Shown here: positions 1-13,300 of the stretch, in pieces
How the letters are laid out: the number at the start of each line of letters is the position of its first letter
Numbering within the stretch: the stretch's first letter is position 1
NCBI GenBank assembly: GCA_003546025.1
Contig: QPKB01000008.1
Span: 43,558,625 to 43,622,624, forward strand
DNA: 64,000 nt
Source of the DNA: Camphora micrantha
Lineage: Eukaryota; Streptophyta; Magnoliopsida; Laurales; Lauraceae
Direction of reading: 5' to 3'
Program-made: the position numbers and the translations under genes
Notes under the pieces: generated by a model
The model's database searches: none
Seen by the model: only the letters and a program-made list of their open reading frames with translations
Told to the model about the DNA's origin: nothing

Positions 1-1199
1 AGCATGTTTTTTTAACAAGTGGTCAAATGAAGGTGAGCAAAAACATGACCCAATTGTGATATATTCTCCATTGAACATTATTTAATGGAAAAGTAGTGCG
101 GTGAAGCAATGTCCAGCCACCATTTTTTCTTATTGCGAACCACTTTTTCTTCACCACATGGAACCATGTCGAAGTGTGGTAAAGTAAAGTACTCATAACA
201 AAATCAATTACTTTACCACTCCATCTCTCCACTTTACTTAGCCGCGTACTTTATCTCACCTTATTTTACCTCACGTTTTACCATGATGCAGCATCTATAT
301 CTATTTTATTTTATAACACATGTAAACAAACATTCCTTGATCCCTACATGAAATTATCTCTTTATCATGTTTAAATGAAAAGTAGTGTAGTAAAGTACAA
401 CAACCACCTTTTCCTTTTCTTTTTACTATAAACTTGCCACAAGCCATTATTTTTTCTTCAAAAACCATAGTAAAGTGAAATAAAAAAACAAAGTAAAAAC
501 AAAACCAACACACACTCTCCCTCTTTCCTTCATCACATATATATACAACACAATAGCGATAGCTTTTTTTAGTGAAGCAAATACTTTAGTTCATCATTTT
601 GTAAATCACATTTTAAAAGACTTTTATGTAGTAGAAAGTTGTGAATTTTACCAAAGAAATTATAAAAATTCATATTAAATGCTAATTAGGTACAGATACT
701 TTGAAAATTTGCCCCAAAATGACAGAGAAAAGTTAATATTTTCTCTTTTTCACAGAGCACCTTTAAAAAAAATTGCAACCAAAACTCTTCCACATGGAAT
801 GGTCTTGACCATACAATTATAGGATCATATCTTTCATGATATTGAAACATTTCCCAACAAGTTCTTTCAAAAACTTTTTATTTTTATTTCTCTCGAATTG
901 CCAAATATATAAGATTTTCTTCTATAAAAAAACTAAAAAAAAAACTATATTATCTCTATCTCTATATACATTCTTAATGGTTTCTTGTGCATCACTTATG
1001 TGCCCATAGACAAATGTAGCAAGAACCCCAAAAAAAAAAAAAAAAAAATTTTTTTTCCACATTTTTTTCACAACAAAATAAACGGTTGTGATTGTCTCAA
1101 TCAACCAACTGTGGGTCCCATCGGGCTCGAGATACTAAGAAAATCCTCTCGGTCGAGGTCATATGCGGAAGCCAATCTCCTCTTTCTCCCTCATCCATT
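1..1199. other. AT-rich upstream spacer with degenerate internal repeats
   Basis: No gene is supported here. The block 90-250 and the block 370-530 share degenerate motifs (AAAAGTAGTG followed by a run of GTAAAGT and CACC/TTTTTC stretches), which suggests an old repetitive element with internal repeats rather than coding sequence. A mononucleotide A run followed by a T run lies at about 1029-1056. Small open frames on both strands have low-complexity, phenylalanine- or lysine-rich translations and look spurious. The last 200 bases merge into the CT-rich leader of the downstream gene. Confidence 0.5.
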
Positions 1200-1359
1200 G
1201 ATGTGAAGACAACGACCTCAAAATCTCGCTCTCTCTCTCTCCCAATCCCTAAAAATTTCCCGTTACGATCCAAACCGCTTCCTTCCCCCGATACGATTCC
1301 GGCACAACCCGCTACGAAACTCCTCCCCCCGATATATAATTCCCTCTCTCTCTCTCTCC
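1200..1359 (+). promoter_or_regulatory. CT-rich 5' leader of the KAKU4-like gene
   Basis: The 160 bases before the chosen ATG at 1360 are pyrimidine rich, with short CT microsatellite tracts at about 1229-1243 and 1341-1358. Such tracts are common in plant 5' UTRs. The TATA-like GATATATAAT at about 1331-1340 sits only some 20 bases before the ATG, so it is unlikely to be the core TATA box unless translation starts downstream. I cannot place the transcription start. Confidence 0.45.
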
Positions 1360-4300
1360 ATGTCTTCCGTTTTTGAGGTACGCCGTAACGCCGAAACCGA
1401 AACGGGAGCGGGCGGAAAAATCGTCCGCCGGAGGCGTTACGCCGCCGCTGCGGCCGTCCATCCCTACCGCCGTACCGAATCCCCTCCCAGATCTGAAAGC
1501 CCGAGCTGGGTTTCTGGCATCCTCGCCCCCGCTCGGACTATTGCTGCGGGCGCCGGAAAGCTTCTGTCTTTCGCATTCGGCCCGTCGTCTCCGCGCGACA
1601 GCAGCAGTTCGATTTCGGATTCGGGTAAGCTTCCGTTCTCTAGATTGTCTTCTCTTTTGGTTTTAATCAATTGCTTTTTTGGAGATGGGATTTCTAGGGT
1701 TTTGTTTGAAATTTGGATTTTGAATGTTGAATCTAGTGTTATGCACTGTTAGGGTTTTAATTATGATGGGGTTGAGTCCTTAGTGGTTTCATTCATGGAA
1801 ATGGTTTCCATGTTAGAATGATGTTTTTGTTGTTCGGGATTAAAATTCTCCTAAGGGTATGTTTGGGAGGAGCGTTTTGTTTGGAATGTGAAAACTGAAA
1901 AGGGTTTTAGAGGGATAAGGTGTGAAAAGTCTCCAACTTTTTGGGTTCCATGGAAGCTGAAACAACCGCGGAAATAAAATTCCACTAGAAATTTTCATCG
2001 CAAAATGCGGGTGATTGTTGGGTCAGTGTTTTGGGGGTTATTTGTAAGCTTCTCATCCCTGCAGGGTGTGCTTGGATTGACCTAATATTACAATCATGGT
2101 CGATTTGATGGCTGCTTGTGGTTTTGGGAAAGAAAAAAAGTAGTTAATTTGGTGCAGTTGGCTATCTTCCTTCTGTTTTGGCTTGATTTGGGCAACATGG
2201 GTTTACAGGAAACCTTTGATTCCAAATAGAGTTGAACAATGGTGTCATGACTTTCTGTGGGACCTATATGATTCTGCCTATTACTGGGTTGTGTGGGTTG
2301 TGTAGGGGTCTACATGGATGGGGCAGGTGAGTTATCCACCAATCCTCATAGCATTTTGAGATGAGCAATGAAATTGATGAAGTTCACGAGTCTCAAATTT
2401 CAAGGACCCGAGCCGCCCACCTTTGTGCATTGGTTCTTATCCGTGTGGGCTCTATGAAAGAAGTTTTTTGTTTTTATTTTTTAATAAGTGCCCTAGGACA
2501 GAATCTGCTCCTCTGAATGTTTGGAGATCTAAACAACCATAGGGGGTGTGCGTATGCATTTCAATATTCAGATTTCAATCTTCACTTGATAAAGCATTTT
2601 TGACAGGTCTCTTGTTATTGTGTTATTGCAAGTGGTTCCCCTTGGAAAATGAGGTCAATTTTTACTTAATTTTATTGATCTTTCCACCATGACTTGATGA
2701 ATTTCAAGTTGTGTCACTCATATCAATACCTGTATATGACATTGGATAAAAATTGGCACGACCTTGAAACTCATGACCAAGTGTGAACACATGTATACGA
2801 TGAATATGTGCTCGTTTTGAACTAGTTGCATACCTTAACTTGTAAGAATTTACTTCTTGAATATGTAAACCACCACCTGTGGATAAACTGATTGTAAGGC
2901 ATTGCTGCTACTTTGTTAGGATCAACTCCCCTACCATAGTTTAATCCATAAGAACATATCTTATCTATCAAAAAAGGATGAGGCTTTAAATGCTTTGAAG
3001 TTCATTTTTATCCTCTTTCCTAGGTGAATATTTCAATAGTTTAACATGCCCAATTTTCCTTTTGTTTTCACTATTATGAATTACGACATCTTTCTTTTCA
3101 AAGTGGTACCTTTTGGATGTTTAATGAATATTGTTTTGGACCCATAAAAATTGCTTGGTGATGCAGCAGCAACACTGACTAATTCCTGCTTGAGTTAGTG
3201 CATTGCTTTTGTTTAATTGAAACTGCTTCAGTTCATGTTTCGTACATGCCCTGGTGCACTGCTGAATGTATTGTCGTACTTGCACAGTCCGGTCAATGCT
3301 AATTTGAAGATGTAAAGATTTTAAATTTCTGGAAACTAAACCTTTGCCTTTTTTTTTTTACCAGATGATGATGAAGATGATGACTACAGTGAAGATGACG
3401 GTACTGAGGTTGAGAAATTGAATCAGGCAAGTAAATGCTTATATCCTTTTAATATATCACCTCTGTTTTAAATTGAATGATTTTCAGAATGACATCCATT
3501 GATTCTTGATGTATAAACATGCAGCTGTAGACTACAGGTGATATTGACATGAAGTTCATCAAATTGGAACAGAATAGGATTACGGAATGGTTGCACGCAT
3601 AATTTCAAAATTTCAACTATGTTTTCTACATCTACTCACATTTTGCAAATATACTTGCAGTTGCAGAATGAAACAACACCAATGGCAACTGAAGAGCAAC
3701 ATCTGAATAGACAATCAAGTGCACAAAAGAGTGAATCAAAACGTGTAATTGAACGCTTACTTCTGCAGGAGACATTTACGAGGTAATTGAGAAACCGACT
3801 TTTTTTCTTCTTTTTTTAATTAGTTGCAGATATTTGTTGCCTCCATATTGATTGTTGGGGCATATTCTCGGCAATTTTTTTTTTCTTCAATGCTTCATGG
3901 ACAATCTACTTGATCTAAAGTATTAACCACTCTGGAGTCTTGAACATGGTTCTAAAATTGGCCAAGTCAACTTGGACTCAGCACCTGCTGAGTTTAGTCA
4001 ACCAGAGTCTCAGTTTAATCTGAGTCCTGAGTGAAAATGGGCCAAACCATTTTTCCCCCAATTTTCATACTATGAGAATAAGTTGGAGTCTTTTGGGGAC
4101 CTTTTTGCGCTGATTTTGGAAGGTCAGAATCATATTTAGTGGAAACTCTAAGCTTATTGAGATTGGGGGTCATCCGTTTGAGTGAGAAACATATTCGAGT
4201 GTCTATTACTACATAAATTCATTTTTAAAATTTAAAATTAGTTGCTTTAAAATCTTGGTTCACAACATTATTTTCTTTTGACTTTTTCTTTTTAATCTTA

Positions 4301-7300
4301 TTTAACTTCACATTTTTAAGGCCTTTTGGGCTATGAGGCGCATCTCGGTCTGACTTGGTGGTGTCCCATTCGACTTGGCCGAGTCAACTCAACTCGAGGT
4401 TCACTAGTTGCCCTCTGAGTCTGAGTTTTAAACCTTGATCTGAAATGCTTTTTTCTGTATTCTATCACCGGGCCTATAATGTGAGATTTTGGCTCAACTA
4501 AATAACATCTGTGCATGAACCTCCTGATTCAGGAATGATTGATAAGAGAAGTCAAAACTTTGCCAAAATATGCATTTGAAAACCTCTGTGAAGGTGCTGT
4601 CTTATTGAATATTTCATCAAAAACATTACCTTTTTTTTTTTTTGAAAAAAGTGATCATATTCATTGCTCAAAGGGAACTATACAGCATAGGAGATATATA
4701 CTGACTCAAAAAATCCCAAGGAACTGGGAAGGAGTAACAAACCAAAAGGCTGAGGGTTAAACCACAAAAAAACGTGGGCAACAACCTGAAGACTACATAA
4801 AAAGGCACATTAAATAGAAATAGTCAAAGCAGGTTTAAGAACTCCCTCTTTGGCAAGCTTATATGTTTCGTTGGCCGAACGCTTAATATGGCAGAAGGAG
4901 ATATTTAACACCCTCGAAAGCCCGACTACGGACTACCTCTTCAATAATATCTGCAAGGTACCAAAGAGGAGTTGAACAATTGGTGCAGATGTAGAGTTAG
5001 TACAGCAAGAACAGGACGTAAACTTGGCTAAAATTGGGCTAGATTGGAGATGGAACGTAAATTAGATGCTAAGGTTTCGAAAAGAACCTCTGCAATAGAA
5101 ATTTTATTCATAAAAAGGACCTACTTCAGACCAGGGTAAGGTAGCCTTTTAAACTACCTTAGAAGACTCTAGAAGCATTTATGATAGTTTACACATTAAC
5201 TCATTTATAAACTACCTTAGAAGACTCTAGAAACATTTATGATAGTTCACACATTAACTCATTTATAAACTACCTAGCACACTCTAGAAACATTTATGAT
5301 AGGGAACAGAAAACTAAAACACATTAACTCATCTATGACTTCTAGAATAGCATAGGAAATCACATAAATCTAGAAACTTCATTAGTGCATGCTCCTGCAT
5401 CAATCCCCCCGGGTGGAGAAGAACTCTTGTCTGATGAGTAGACTTTGAGGAATTCAGCATAAATCTCTGGATCAACTTTCTTTAGCTCCTCTTCAGCAAT
5501 CCAAGTACTTTCACTAGCCGGTTTACTCAACCATTTCACCAAAAAACGCCTATATGGGTTACCCCTTCTTGACCTCACTTCTCTAACATCCAGGACATCC
5601 TCTATAATGTCCCTGGTCATAGTTGGAAGCTGCTGAATCTGATCTGCAACTGCATTTATATCCCCATCTGACCCTTCATAAGGATACAAATCGCGAACAT
5701 TAAAAATTGGACTAATCTGTAAGTCAGGTGGCAGCTCAATTATATAGGCATTAGAGCTGATTTTCTTCATCACCTTACATGGTCCAAACTTCCTCGCCTT
5801 AAGTTTGTGATAAGTTCCCTTAGGGAACCTTTCCCGCTTTAAATGCACTAACACCATATCACCTTCTCTGAATTCTTGCACTCTTCGATGTCGATTAGCT
5901 GCTGCCGCATAGGATTCATTGCTGGCCTTAATTGCTGCTCGCACTTCTTCATGAATTGCTCGGATATGTTCAGCAAAAGTTTCCCCTTCATCACTCACTC
6001 TAGCGTCTTGAGGCAGTGGGACTAGATCAAAAACAGTTTGAGGTTTAAGACCATAAGCAGCCTCAAATGGAGTCTTCTTGATGCTTCTGTTCACAGAATA
6101 TTAATAAGCAAATTCAGCTTGTGGAAGAACTGAATCCCAAGTCTTCACATACTTCCCAACAAGGCACCTCAACAGATTTCCTAAGCTCCTATTAACTACT
6201 TTAGTCTGGCCATCAGTTTGCGGATGACAAGTGCTGGAATATTTCAATTCAGTTCCCATTTTCTGCCATAAAGTCCTCCAAAAATGCCCCATGAACTTCA
6301 CATCTCTATCAGACACAATAGATCTTGGCAACCCATGAAGCCTAACCACTTCCCTAAAGAATAAATCAGCAATATGCGAAGCATCTGCAGCTTTTGAACA
6401 AGGAATGAAATGCACCATTTTTGAGAATCTGTCCACTACGACGAAGATCGAGTCAAATCCCTTAGCTGTTTTCGGAAGCCCCAACACAAAATCCATGCTA
6501 AGATGAACCCAAGGAATTTCTGGAGTTGGTAATGGTGTGTACAAACCAGTGTTTTGCGCACTGCCCTTACCAAGCTGACATTTTTGGCAACGTTTGACAA
6601 TCCTTTCCACATCTTTGTACATGTGAGGCCAATAATAACGATCTGCCACCATTGCCATAGTCTTATCTCTGCCAAAATGTCCTCCTAATCCATTTCCATG
6701 AAGCTCTCTTATGATCTGCTCGCGTAGAGAACCTCTAGGAATGCAAAGCTGGTTGCCCTTGAATAAATATCCTTCCTGCAACCTATATGGCAAATTGTTA
6801 CAACCTGTTGATCCCTGCAGTTCTGCGATAATTGAGCTGAAGTCTGGGTCATCAACATACTGACTTTTCAACTCTTCAAAGCCTATAACTTGTGTACTCA
6901 TCACGGTTAATAATAAAGATCGTCTACTTAAAGCATCTGCTACTTTATTGGACTCACCAGCTTTATAACGAAGCGAAAATGTGAATTCTTGAAGATAAGA
7001 ACTCCATTTTGCATGACGTGGACTCAGCTTGCTTTGAGAATTTAAGTACCTTAGAGCTTGATGATCTGAATACACCACAAACTCTCGAGTCTCGATATGC
7101 TAAATAATGCTCCCATTGTCGTATTGCCCGTACCAATGCATAGAATTCCAGATCATAAGTCGAATAACGCCGCTTCGCATCTGTCAATTTTTCACTAACA
7201 GACTCCACTGGCTTTCCTTCTTGGCTGAGAACTGCTCCAATCCCCATGTGTGAGGCATCACACTCTACAACGAACAACTTCTCAAAATCTGGTAAGACAA

Positions 7301-10300
7301 GTACTGGAGCTTCTGTTAGCTGTTGTTTTACTACTTCAAAGGCCTTGTGCGCTGCCTTTGACCACTCAAAAACTGCTCCTTTCAAGCACTCTATGATCGG
7401 ACCCATGATTGAGCTAAAGTTTCGTATAAATCTCTTGTAAAAAGAAGCCAATCCATGAAAACTTCGAACATCTCCCACGGACTTTGGAGTTGGCCACTCT
7501 TTGATTGCTTGAACTTTTGCTGGATCCGGTTGCATTCCTTCAGCTGAAATAACAAAGCCAAGAAACACAACTTTGTCGCACAAAAACGAACACTTCTTCA
7601 AGTTAACATAGAGTTTCTCCTTGCAAAGAACACTCATGACTTGTCGTAAATGCATCAAATGCTCTTCTCGGGTTTTACTATATATTAAGATGTCATCAAA
7701 ATAAACAACTACAAATGAACCCAAGAAAGGTTTGAGTACTTCTGTCATAACACGCATGAACGTGCTTGGTGCATTTGAAAGCCCAAATGGCATCACCAAC
7801 CACTCGTACAATCCGTCGGGAGTTTTAAAAGCAGTTTTCCACTCATCAGTCATCACCACTCTGCATCCTTATTTGGTGATAGCCACTCCTCAAGTCAATT
7901 TTAGAAAATATTTTAGAACCCACAAGCATATCACGCATTTCTTCTAAACGAGGAATCGGAAATCGATACTTTACCGTAATTTTGTTGATCGCACGACTAT
8001 CGATGCACATCCTCCATGAACCATCCTTTTTTGGTGTCAATAAAGCTGGAACAGCACATGGACTTTTTCTTTCTTGCACTAAGCCCTTAGCAATCAGCTC
8101 TTCAACTTGTCGTTGCATCTCTTTTCGGTGAGCAGGAGGCATTCTATATGCTGCCAGATTTGGTAAAGGAGCTCCAGGCACAAGATCAATGGCATGCTGA
8201 ATGCTTCTCATTGGAGGAAGCTCCTTAGGCAACTCGTCACAGATTATCTCTTTAAAATCCTTCAATAGCTGCTGAATTTCATATGGATAATCGTGAATTT
8301 CCTGCAAACGCTCCTCCATTTTATCCTTTCTGACCAGCGAATAAATGATGCCCATTTCCTTGCTTTCTTCTTCGAATTGATGGATAGTTAAGAACCCAGC
8401 AACCTTACTGCTTTTGTTAACAGCAACTTGTTCTTCCTTCAGAGGCTGTAAAATCAACGTTTTAGTACCCTTTTTGAAAGCATACATGTTGGCTCTTGTG
8501 TAATGAACCATGTCTTTATCATACAACCAAGGTCTTCCTAGTAGAATGTGACATGCATCCATGGGTACAACATCACACCACGCCTCCTCTTCAAGGTCTT
8601 TGCCCATGTTAAATTTAACTAGACAATGAGAAGTGACGGGTATCTCATTTCCCTTCCAAAACCAAGCAACTTTGTAAGGCGTTGGGTGTTCCACCACAGG
8701 CAGCTTCAACTTTTCCACCGCTTCCTTTGATACCATGTTTTCACTACTACCTCCATCTAGTATGACATTGCAAACCTTCCCATTGCAAAACACACGAGTT
8801 CTGAAGATATTGTACCTTCGCCAATCTTCATTATCTTCGACTTTTGGTGCTGTCATCACTCTCCTCACTACCAAGGACTCTCCTTCGACTGGTAAAACAT
8901 CCACCTCTTGGTCATCTTCTCCCGAATCATCAAATACCGGTTGAGCAAACTCTTCTTCTTCATCCTCTACCTCAATCAAGTTCACTCTTTTTTTTGGACA
9001 TGCATAGGAGGTGTGGCCTCTCTTCCCGCAAGTAAAACAACGAATTTGCGAGCTACTGCCAGATTTTGTATAGCCCGAACCAGCAATATTTTTCCCTTCA
9101 AGCCCAGCAATTTCTTTCCCCTTTCCACTATTGCTGTTTTTGCCAGTTTATGGCAACTCCTCGATCAAATTTCTGGGTTGTTTTCTCACCTTGAACACCC
9201 AAATCAGCAATTGCTCGCTTCTGGATAGAATTATCAACTCGTCCTGAGATAGGCCTTCGTGCTCCATAACGCGATATCCTTTTTTCTGCCATCAAGGCAT
9301 ACTGTCTAGCATCTTCAAGATTGAAGAGACGAACAACTCCCAATTCATCTCTTATGGTTTGATTCAAACCAGAGAGATAACGAGTTGTCAACTGCTCATT
9401 ACTCTCATTCAACCCTACTCGATTCAGCAAATTATTGAACTCCGAAGTGTACTCCTCCACGGTCATTCCTCTTTGCTTCAGAGAATGAAACCTTTCGTAC
9501 AATTCCATGGCATAATCAGAAGGTAGGAATTGCTTTCGCAACTTCGCCTTCATATGTTCCCATGTATTAATTTTCGGCTTTCCTTGTCGAGCACGCTGCT
9601 CTTCAACTCGCTTCCACCATTGAAGTGCAGGCCCCTTCAATTTTAGCTTAACAAACAGCACCTTCCTCTCAGCTGACATAGGCTTCCACTCAAAATAATT
9701 CTCCAGAGTAGCTTCCCAATCTAAATAATCTTCAACATGCATCTTCCCAAAAAAATCAGCAACTTCAATTCTAACTCCCCCACCATTTAAATCAAGAGCA
9801 CGTATTAACCGATCTTCCAACCCGCCTCCTACCTCATTGTTTGTGCGTCCAACATCATAGAAGGGATTTGTGTTTTCGTCTGAATCAATTCCATCTTCTA
9901 GATTACCTTTCGATACGTCTAGAAGTCCGTGATCACCTTCCGGATTCTCCATATGGGTTCCCACACGTTCCTGGCGCTGCAAAGCTTGCACAGCCCGCGA
10001 TAAATCTTCAATCATTTGCCTCAGCTCAGCCACCTCTACTTGCTGGTTTTGATTCCCCCTTGCACCGCGACCCCTTCCTCGTCCAGCCATGGCTCTGATA
10101 CCAATTTGGTGTAGATGTAGAGTTAGTACAGCAAGAACAGGACGTAAACTTGGCTAAAATTGGGCTAGATTGGAGATGGAACGTAAATTAGATGCTAAGG
10201 TTTCGAAAAGAACCTCTGCAATAATAATTTTATTCATAAAAAGGACCTACTTCAGACCAGGGTAAGGTAGCCTTTTAAACTACCTTAGAAGACTCTAGAA

Positions 10301-13300
10301 ACATTTATGATAGTTCATAGAAAACTAACACACATTAACTCATTTATAAACTACCTTAGAAGACTCTAGAAACATTTATGATAGTTCATAGAAAACTAGC
10401 ACACATTGACTCATTTATGATAGGGAACAGAAAACTAAAACTCATTAACTCATCTATGACTTCTAGAATAGCATAGGAAATCACATAAATCTAGAAACTT
10501 CATTAGTGCATGCTCCTACATCAACAATGATTATGGATGAAAATATTGGTTGTAGCGATGGCCTCGCTACGGCTGATTTATCGCCCGTCGCACCCGTAGC
10601 GGCCGCTACGTTTTCTACGGGGCCACTACGGCCGCTACAGGGTGAGAAAATTTCCTGCTTTCCATATTTTTTTTAAAATGCATAATAAGACTCATTTATT
10701 TTATTCTTCTCTCCAAATAACATTTCTACATAGCTTTTCTACCCTTTTATGTTTAAAAGAACACCAAAAAGTACATGATCTTGCCGAATTACAGTCGATA
10801 CAGAGAGTTCTTCTCAAGGATTCTTCTCTAAGTACATCATGTTAGGCACCTCCGTTGGTAGATGTATTTTTTTCTCTAGGTACTCTTAAGTTTTGACTTC
10901 ATGACATAGTTTTATATTTTATGAGCCTTTCATTAGTTTCTAAGTTAGCATAACTAAGCAACACGAACACATGTGAAAAAAAAAAGATCATTACTATCAT
11001 TTTCTATATATATTATACAACGATACAGGACCTCATACAATGAGGGGCCCGCTACGCCTCCTTATCTTAGTTACTTATGAAAAAAAAAAAAAAATTCTCT
11101 CATTTTCCAATATTATAGATTTTCTACAATTTTTTCATATTTTTTTTGATGATTTTTCCAAATCGCACCGCTACGCTATGTAGGCTACCGCTATTTTTAT
11201 CCTTGACAATGATTCGCCCATTGAATGACGCAATAGTGGTCCCCTTCAACAAATAACCATTGAGGATTGGGATTTGACGCTTCACGGAGGCCAATTCTAA
11301 AACCAACAATTCAGCTTTGTTGCTTCAACAGAAACCAGCTGGACTGGAGTAAGAAAGAAGTGTGGTTCCTTCCGTATTGCGAATGATCCCCCCAACGCCT
11401 GTGTAGTCAGGGTTACTAGAAGCGCTACCATCAAAATTAAGCTTGAGAGCTCTTGGAGGGGGAGGACACCAAATAGGAGTTACTCAAGTTTGTTGAGGAC
11501 GAGAGAAAGCCACCTCCTTCCAATTATGAATAATGGAATTGATAGAGATGCCTTTGAATAACGGATTGGAGGAAACCCAAAGAGCCACTAAAACGTTCAC
11601 ATCAGTTGATCCACCTTCAAAGCACCTGAAATTCCTCTCTTTCCAAATGGACCAAATGGTTGCCAGGAAAGAGAGACTCCACATAATCCTTTCCCTTTTG
11701 GACTCCACTCCTAACGTCCTGAACTCAAATAAGGATAGTAGGGAGTGGGGGATGGGAGTAGAGACATGGAACCAACCTAGGACCGACCTCCATAGGTGCT
11801 GAGCTATTGAACAATTTAACAGTAGATGATCAATAGATTCCTTACCCGCCAAGCACTTAGGGCACGCATTAACGATGATGACTCGTTGGCCTTTAAGTTT
11901 GTCCATTGTGAGAATGCCTCCAAGCAAAGCAGTCCACCAAAAAACAATCACTCTCGGAGCGGCTTCCATACTCCTAAGGCTTGCCCAATTAATACGTGTC
12001 ACCACAACATCTTTGGTCATAGAAACAAAGGACACAATTGAGAAGATATCATCAGCGGAGGGCATCCAAATTCTTCTATCTTTGCCATCTCTAGGAATGA
12101 AAACATTGCCAATCAGATTCAGCAAAGACCGGAACTGAAATTCCTCCTCCTCATTTAGATTCCTTCTGAAAATGGGACCTTGACAATGCCATCTCCTCTC
12201 CTCTCCATGTAATCGAGAACCTTGGCCTTTTGATTGCTAGCACAATTGAACAATTCAGGGAAAGCAGACGATAAAGGATCCCCCACCCAAAGATCTGTCC
12301 AAAAGCGGATTTTATCCCCTTTGCCTACCCGGAATCTGACTTGCCTTCCGATAAACTCTTTTGCAGCAAGGATCCCTTTTCATAAGGCAGAGAATCGAGG
12401 AAGAGGATAACGGACCAGCCAACCCTCCCTAGAGATATCATACTTAAAGAGATGACTTGTTTCCACAACCCTTGAGAATCATCCCCAATTCTCCACAGCC
12501 ATTTGCCTAGAAGAGCCAAGCATATCTCCTTCAAAGGTCTAATAATACCCAGACCCCCCTATAAAAAACATTACCTTATTAGTTTGTCTAGTGTCTACCC
12601 TTGTTATAGTAAAATTATTCAGCCCTTTCTGGGCCATAAAAAGGGTACTAAAGGTGTACTGTTTGTAATCTGGAAGTGAACAATAGTCTATTTTTCCGAG
12701 GCATTTTACCAATGCAATCCTCGCACTTTGCTTACCTTTTTAAGTTCTCTTATTTTTAGTAACAGTGATGATAATGAAGGAACTATGGCACTCACTGCCA
12801 TCCTGGGTGAGTCCGGCGTAGTGGTAGTGTTAAAGTGAGATGGTTAAAGTATCTTAAAGTTGGCCTGCCTGGGTCCTGCTGGCCTTATGGGCTCGATTAA
12901 ATCTGAAAGGCATTCCTCCTTTAGCCATCAATTGTTTTTTGTGCTGTTAGCTTGTTAGTGTATCCCTTTTGTACTGCAATGTTTGTTTGTTTTTTATTAT
13001 TTTTTATTTTTTTATAATAAAAGTTATCATTAAAAGAAAAAAGTTTTAGATACCATTCAAAAAAAAGAAGATATCTTTCTTTTTTGGGGGTTTTCTATAA
13101 TTTTTTTTCTTTAACCGAGATTTAAAGTCTCAAATGGCTGTAATGATATAATCTTTCAATACATGAGACTTTTAAGGAAAACATTTTTTTAAGGAAAACA
13201 TTTACACATATTGGGGTTTGTGATATTTAATTGTATGCACCACTGATCATGGGCCACTCATGTTAAAAAATTAGGGATCAAGAAATTTTCTTTTCTCAAG

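Larger units (their letters stand above)
4981..10523 (-). mobile_element. Ty3/gypsy chromovirus LTR retrotransposon (complete structure, broken ORFs)
   Basis: LTRs lie at 4981-5402 and 10107-10523; both start TGGTG and end CATCA on the plus strand. A 5-bp target duplication ACAAT is at 4976-4980 and 10524-10528. On the minus strand the primer site TGGTATCAGAGCC (10091-10103) follows the 5' LTR after a short spacer and fits initiator Met tRNA. A G-rich polypurine tract abuts the 3' LTR (about 5403-5411). Order of coding blocks: gag, zinc knuckle, protease, RT, RNase H, integrase, chromodomain, which is the chromovirus order. The LTRs differ by few substitutions plus repeat-number indels, so insertion is fairly recent, yet pol has frameshifts and a stop. 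It is antisense to the host gene. Confidence 0.93.
4619..12577 (-). mobile_element. 5'-truncated L1 LINE, split by nested insertions, with 15-bp TSD
   Basis: A minus-strand L1 whose 3' end is the poly(T) run at about 4632-4645 on the plus strand. Perfect 15-bp target duplications AAAAAACATTACCTT flank it at 4619-4633 and 12563-12577. The body is in two parts: 11216-12562 (post-RT region, zinc-binding domain, start of RNase H) and 4634-4980 (end of RNase H and 3' UTR). Taking out the material at 4981-11224 while keeping one ACAATGATT reconnects the RNase H frame: IQWANH-type residues lead into LADIIEEV, and KLAKEGVLKP follows before the stop. The element begins in the GGLGIIRPLK region, so the endonuclease and catalytic RT are absent. 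It lies antisense to the host gene in intron 3. Confidence 0.85.

Noticed and set aside
1092..1376. 94-codon plus-strand ORF before the KAKU4-like ATG
   Set aside because: Low-complexity Ser/Pro translation of a CT-rich leader; the frame beginning at 1360 carries the conserved motifs.
10555..10640. CRISPR-like or regulatory array of CTACGG/CGTAGC words
   Set aside because: Spacing is irregular and the words fall at the end of a TIR element with a 9-bp duplication, which explains them better.
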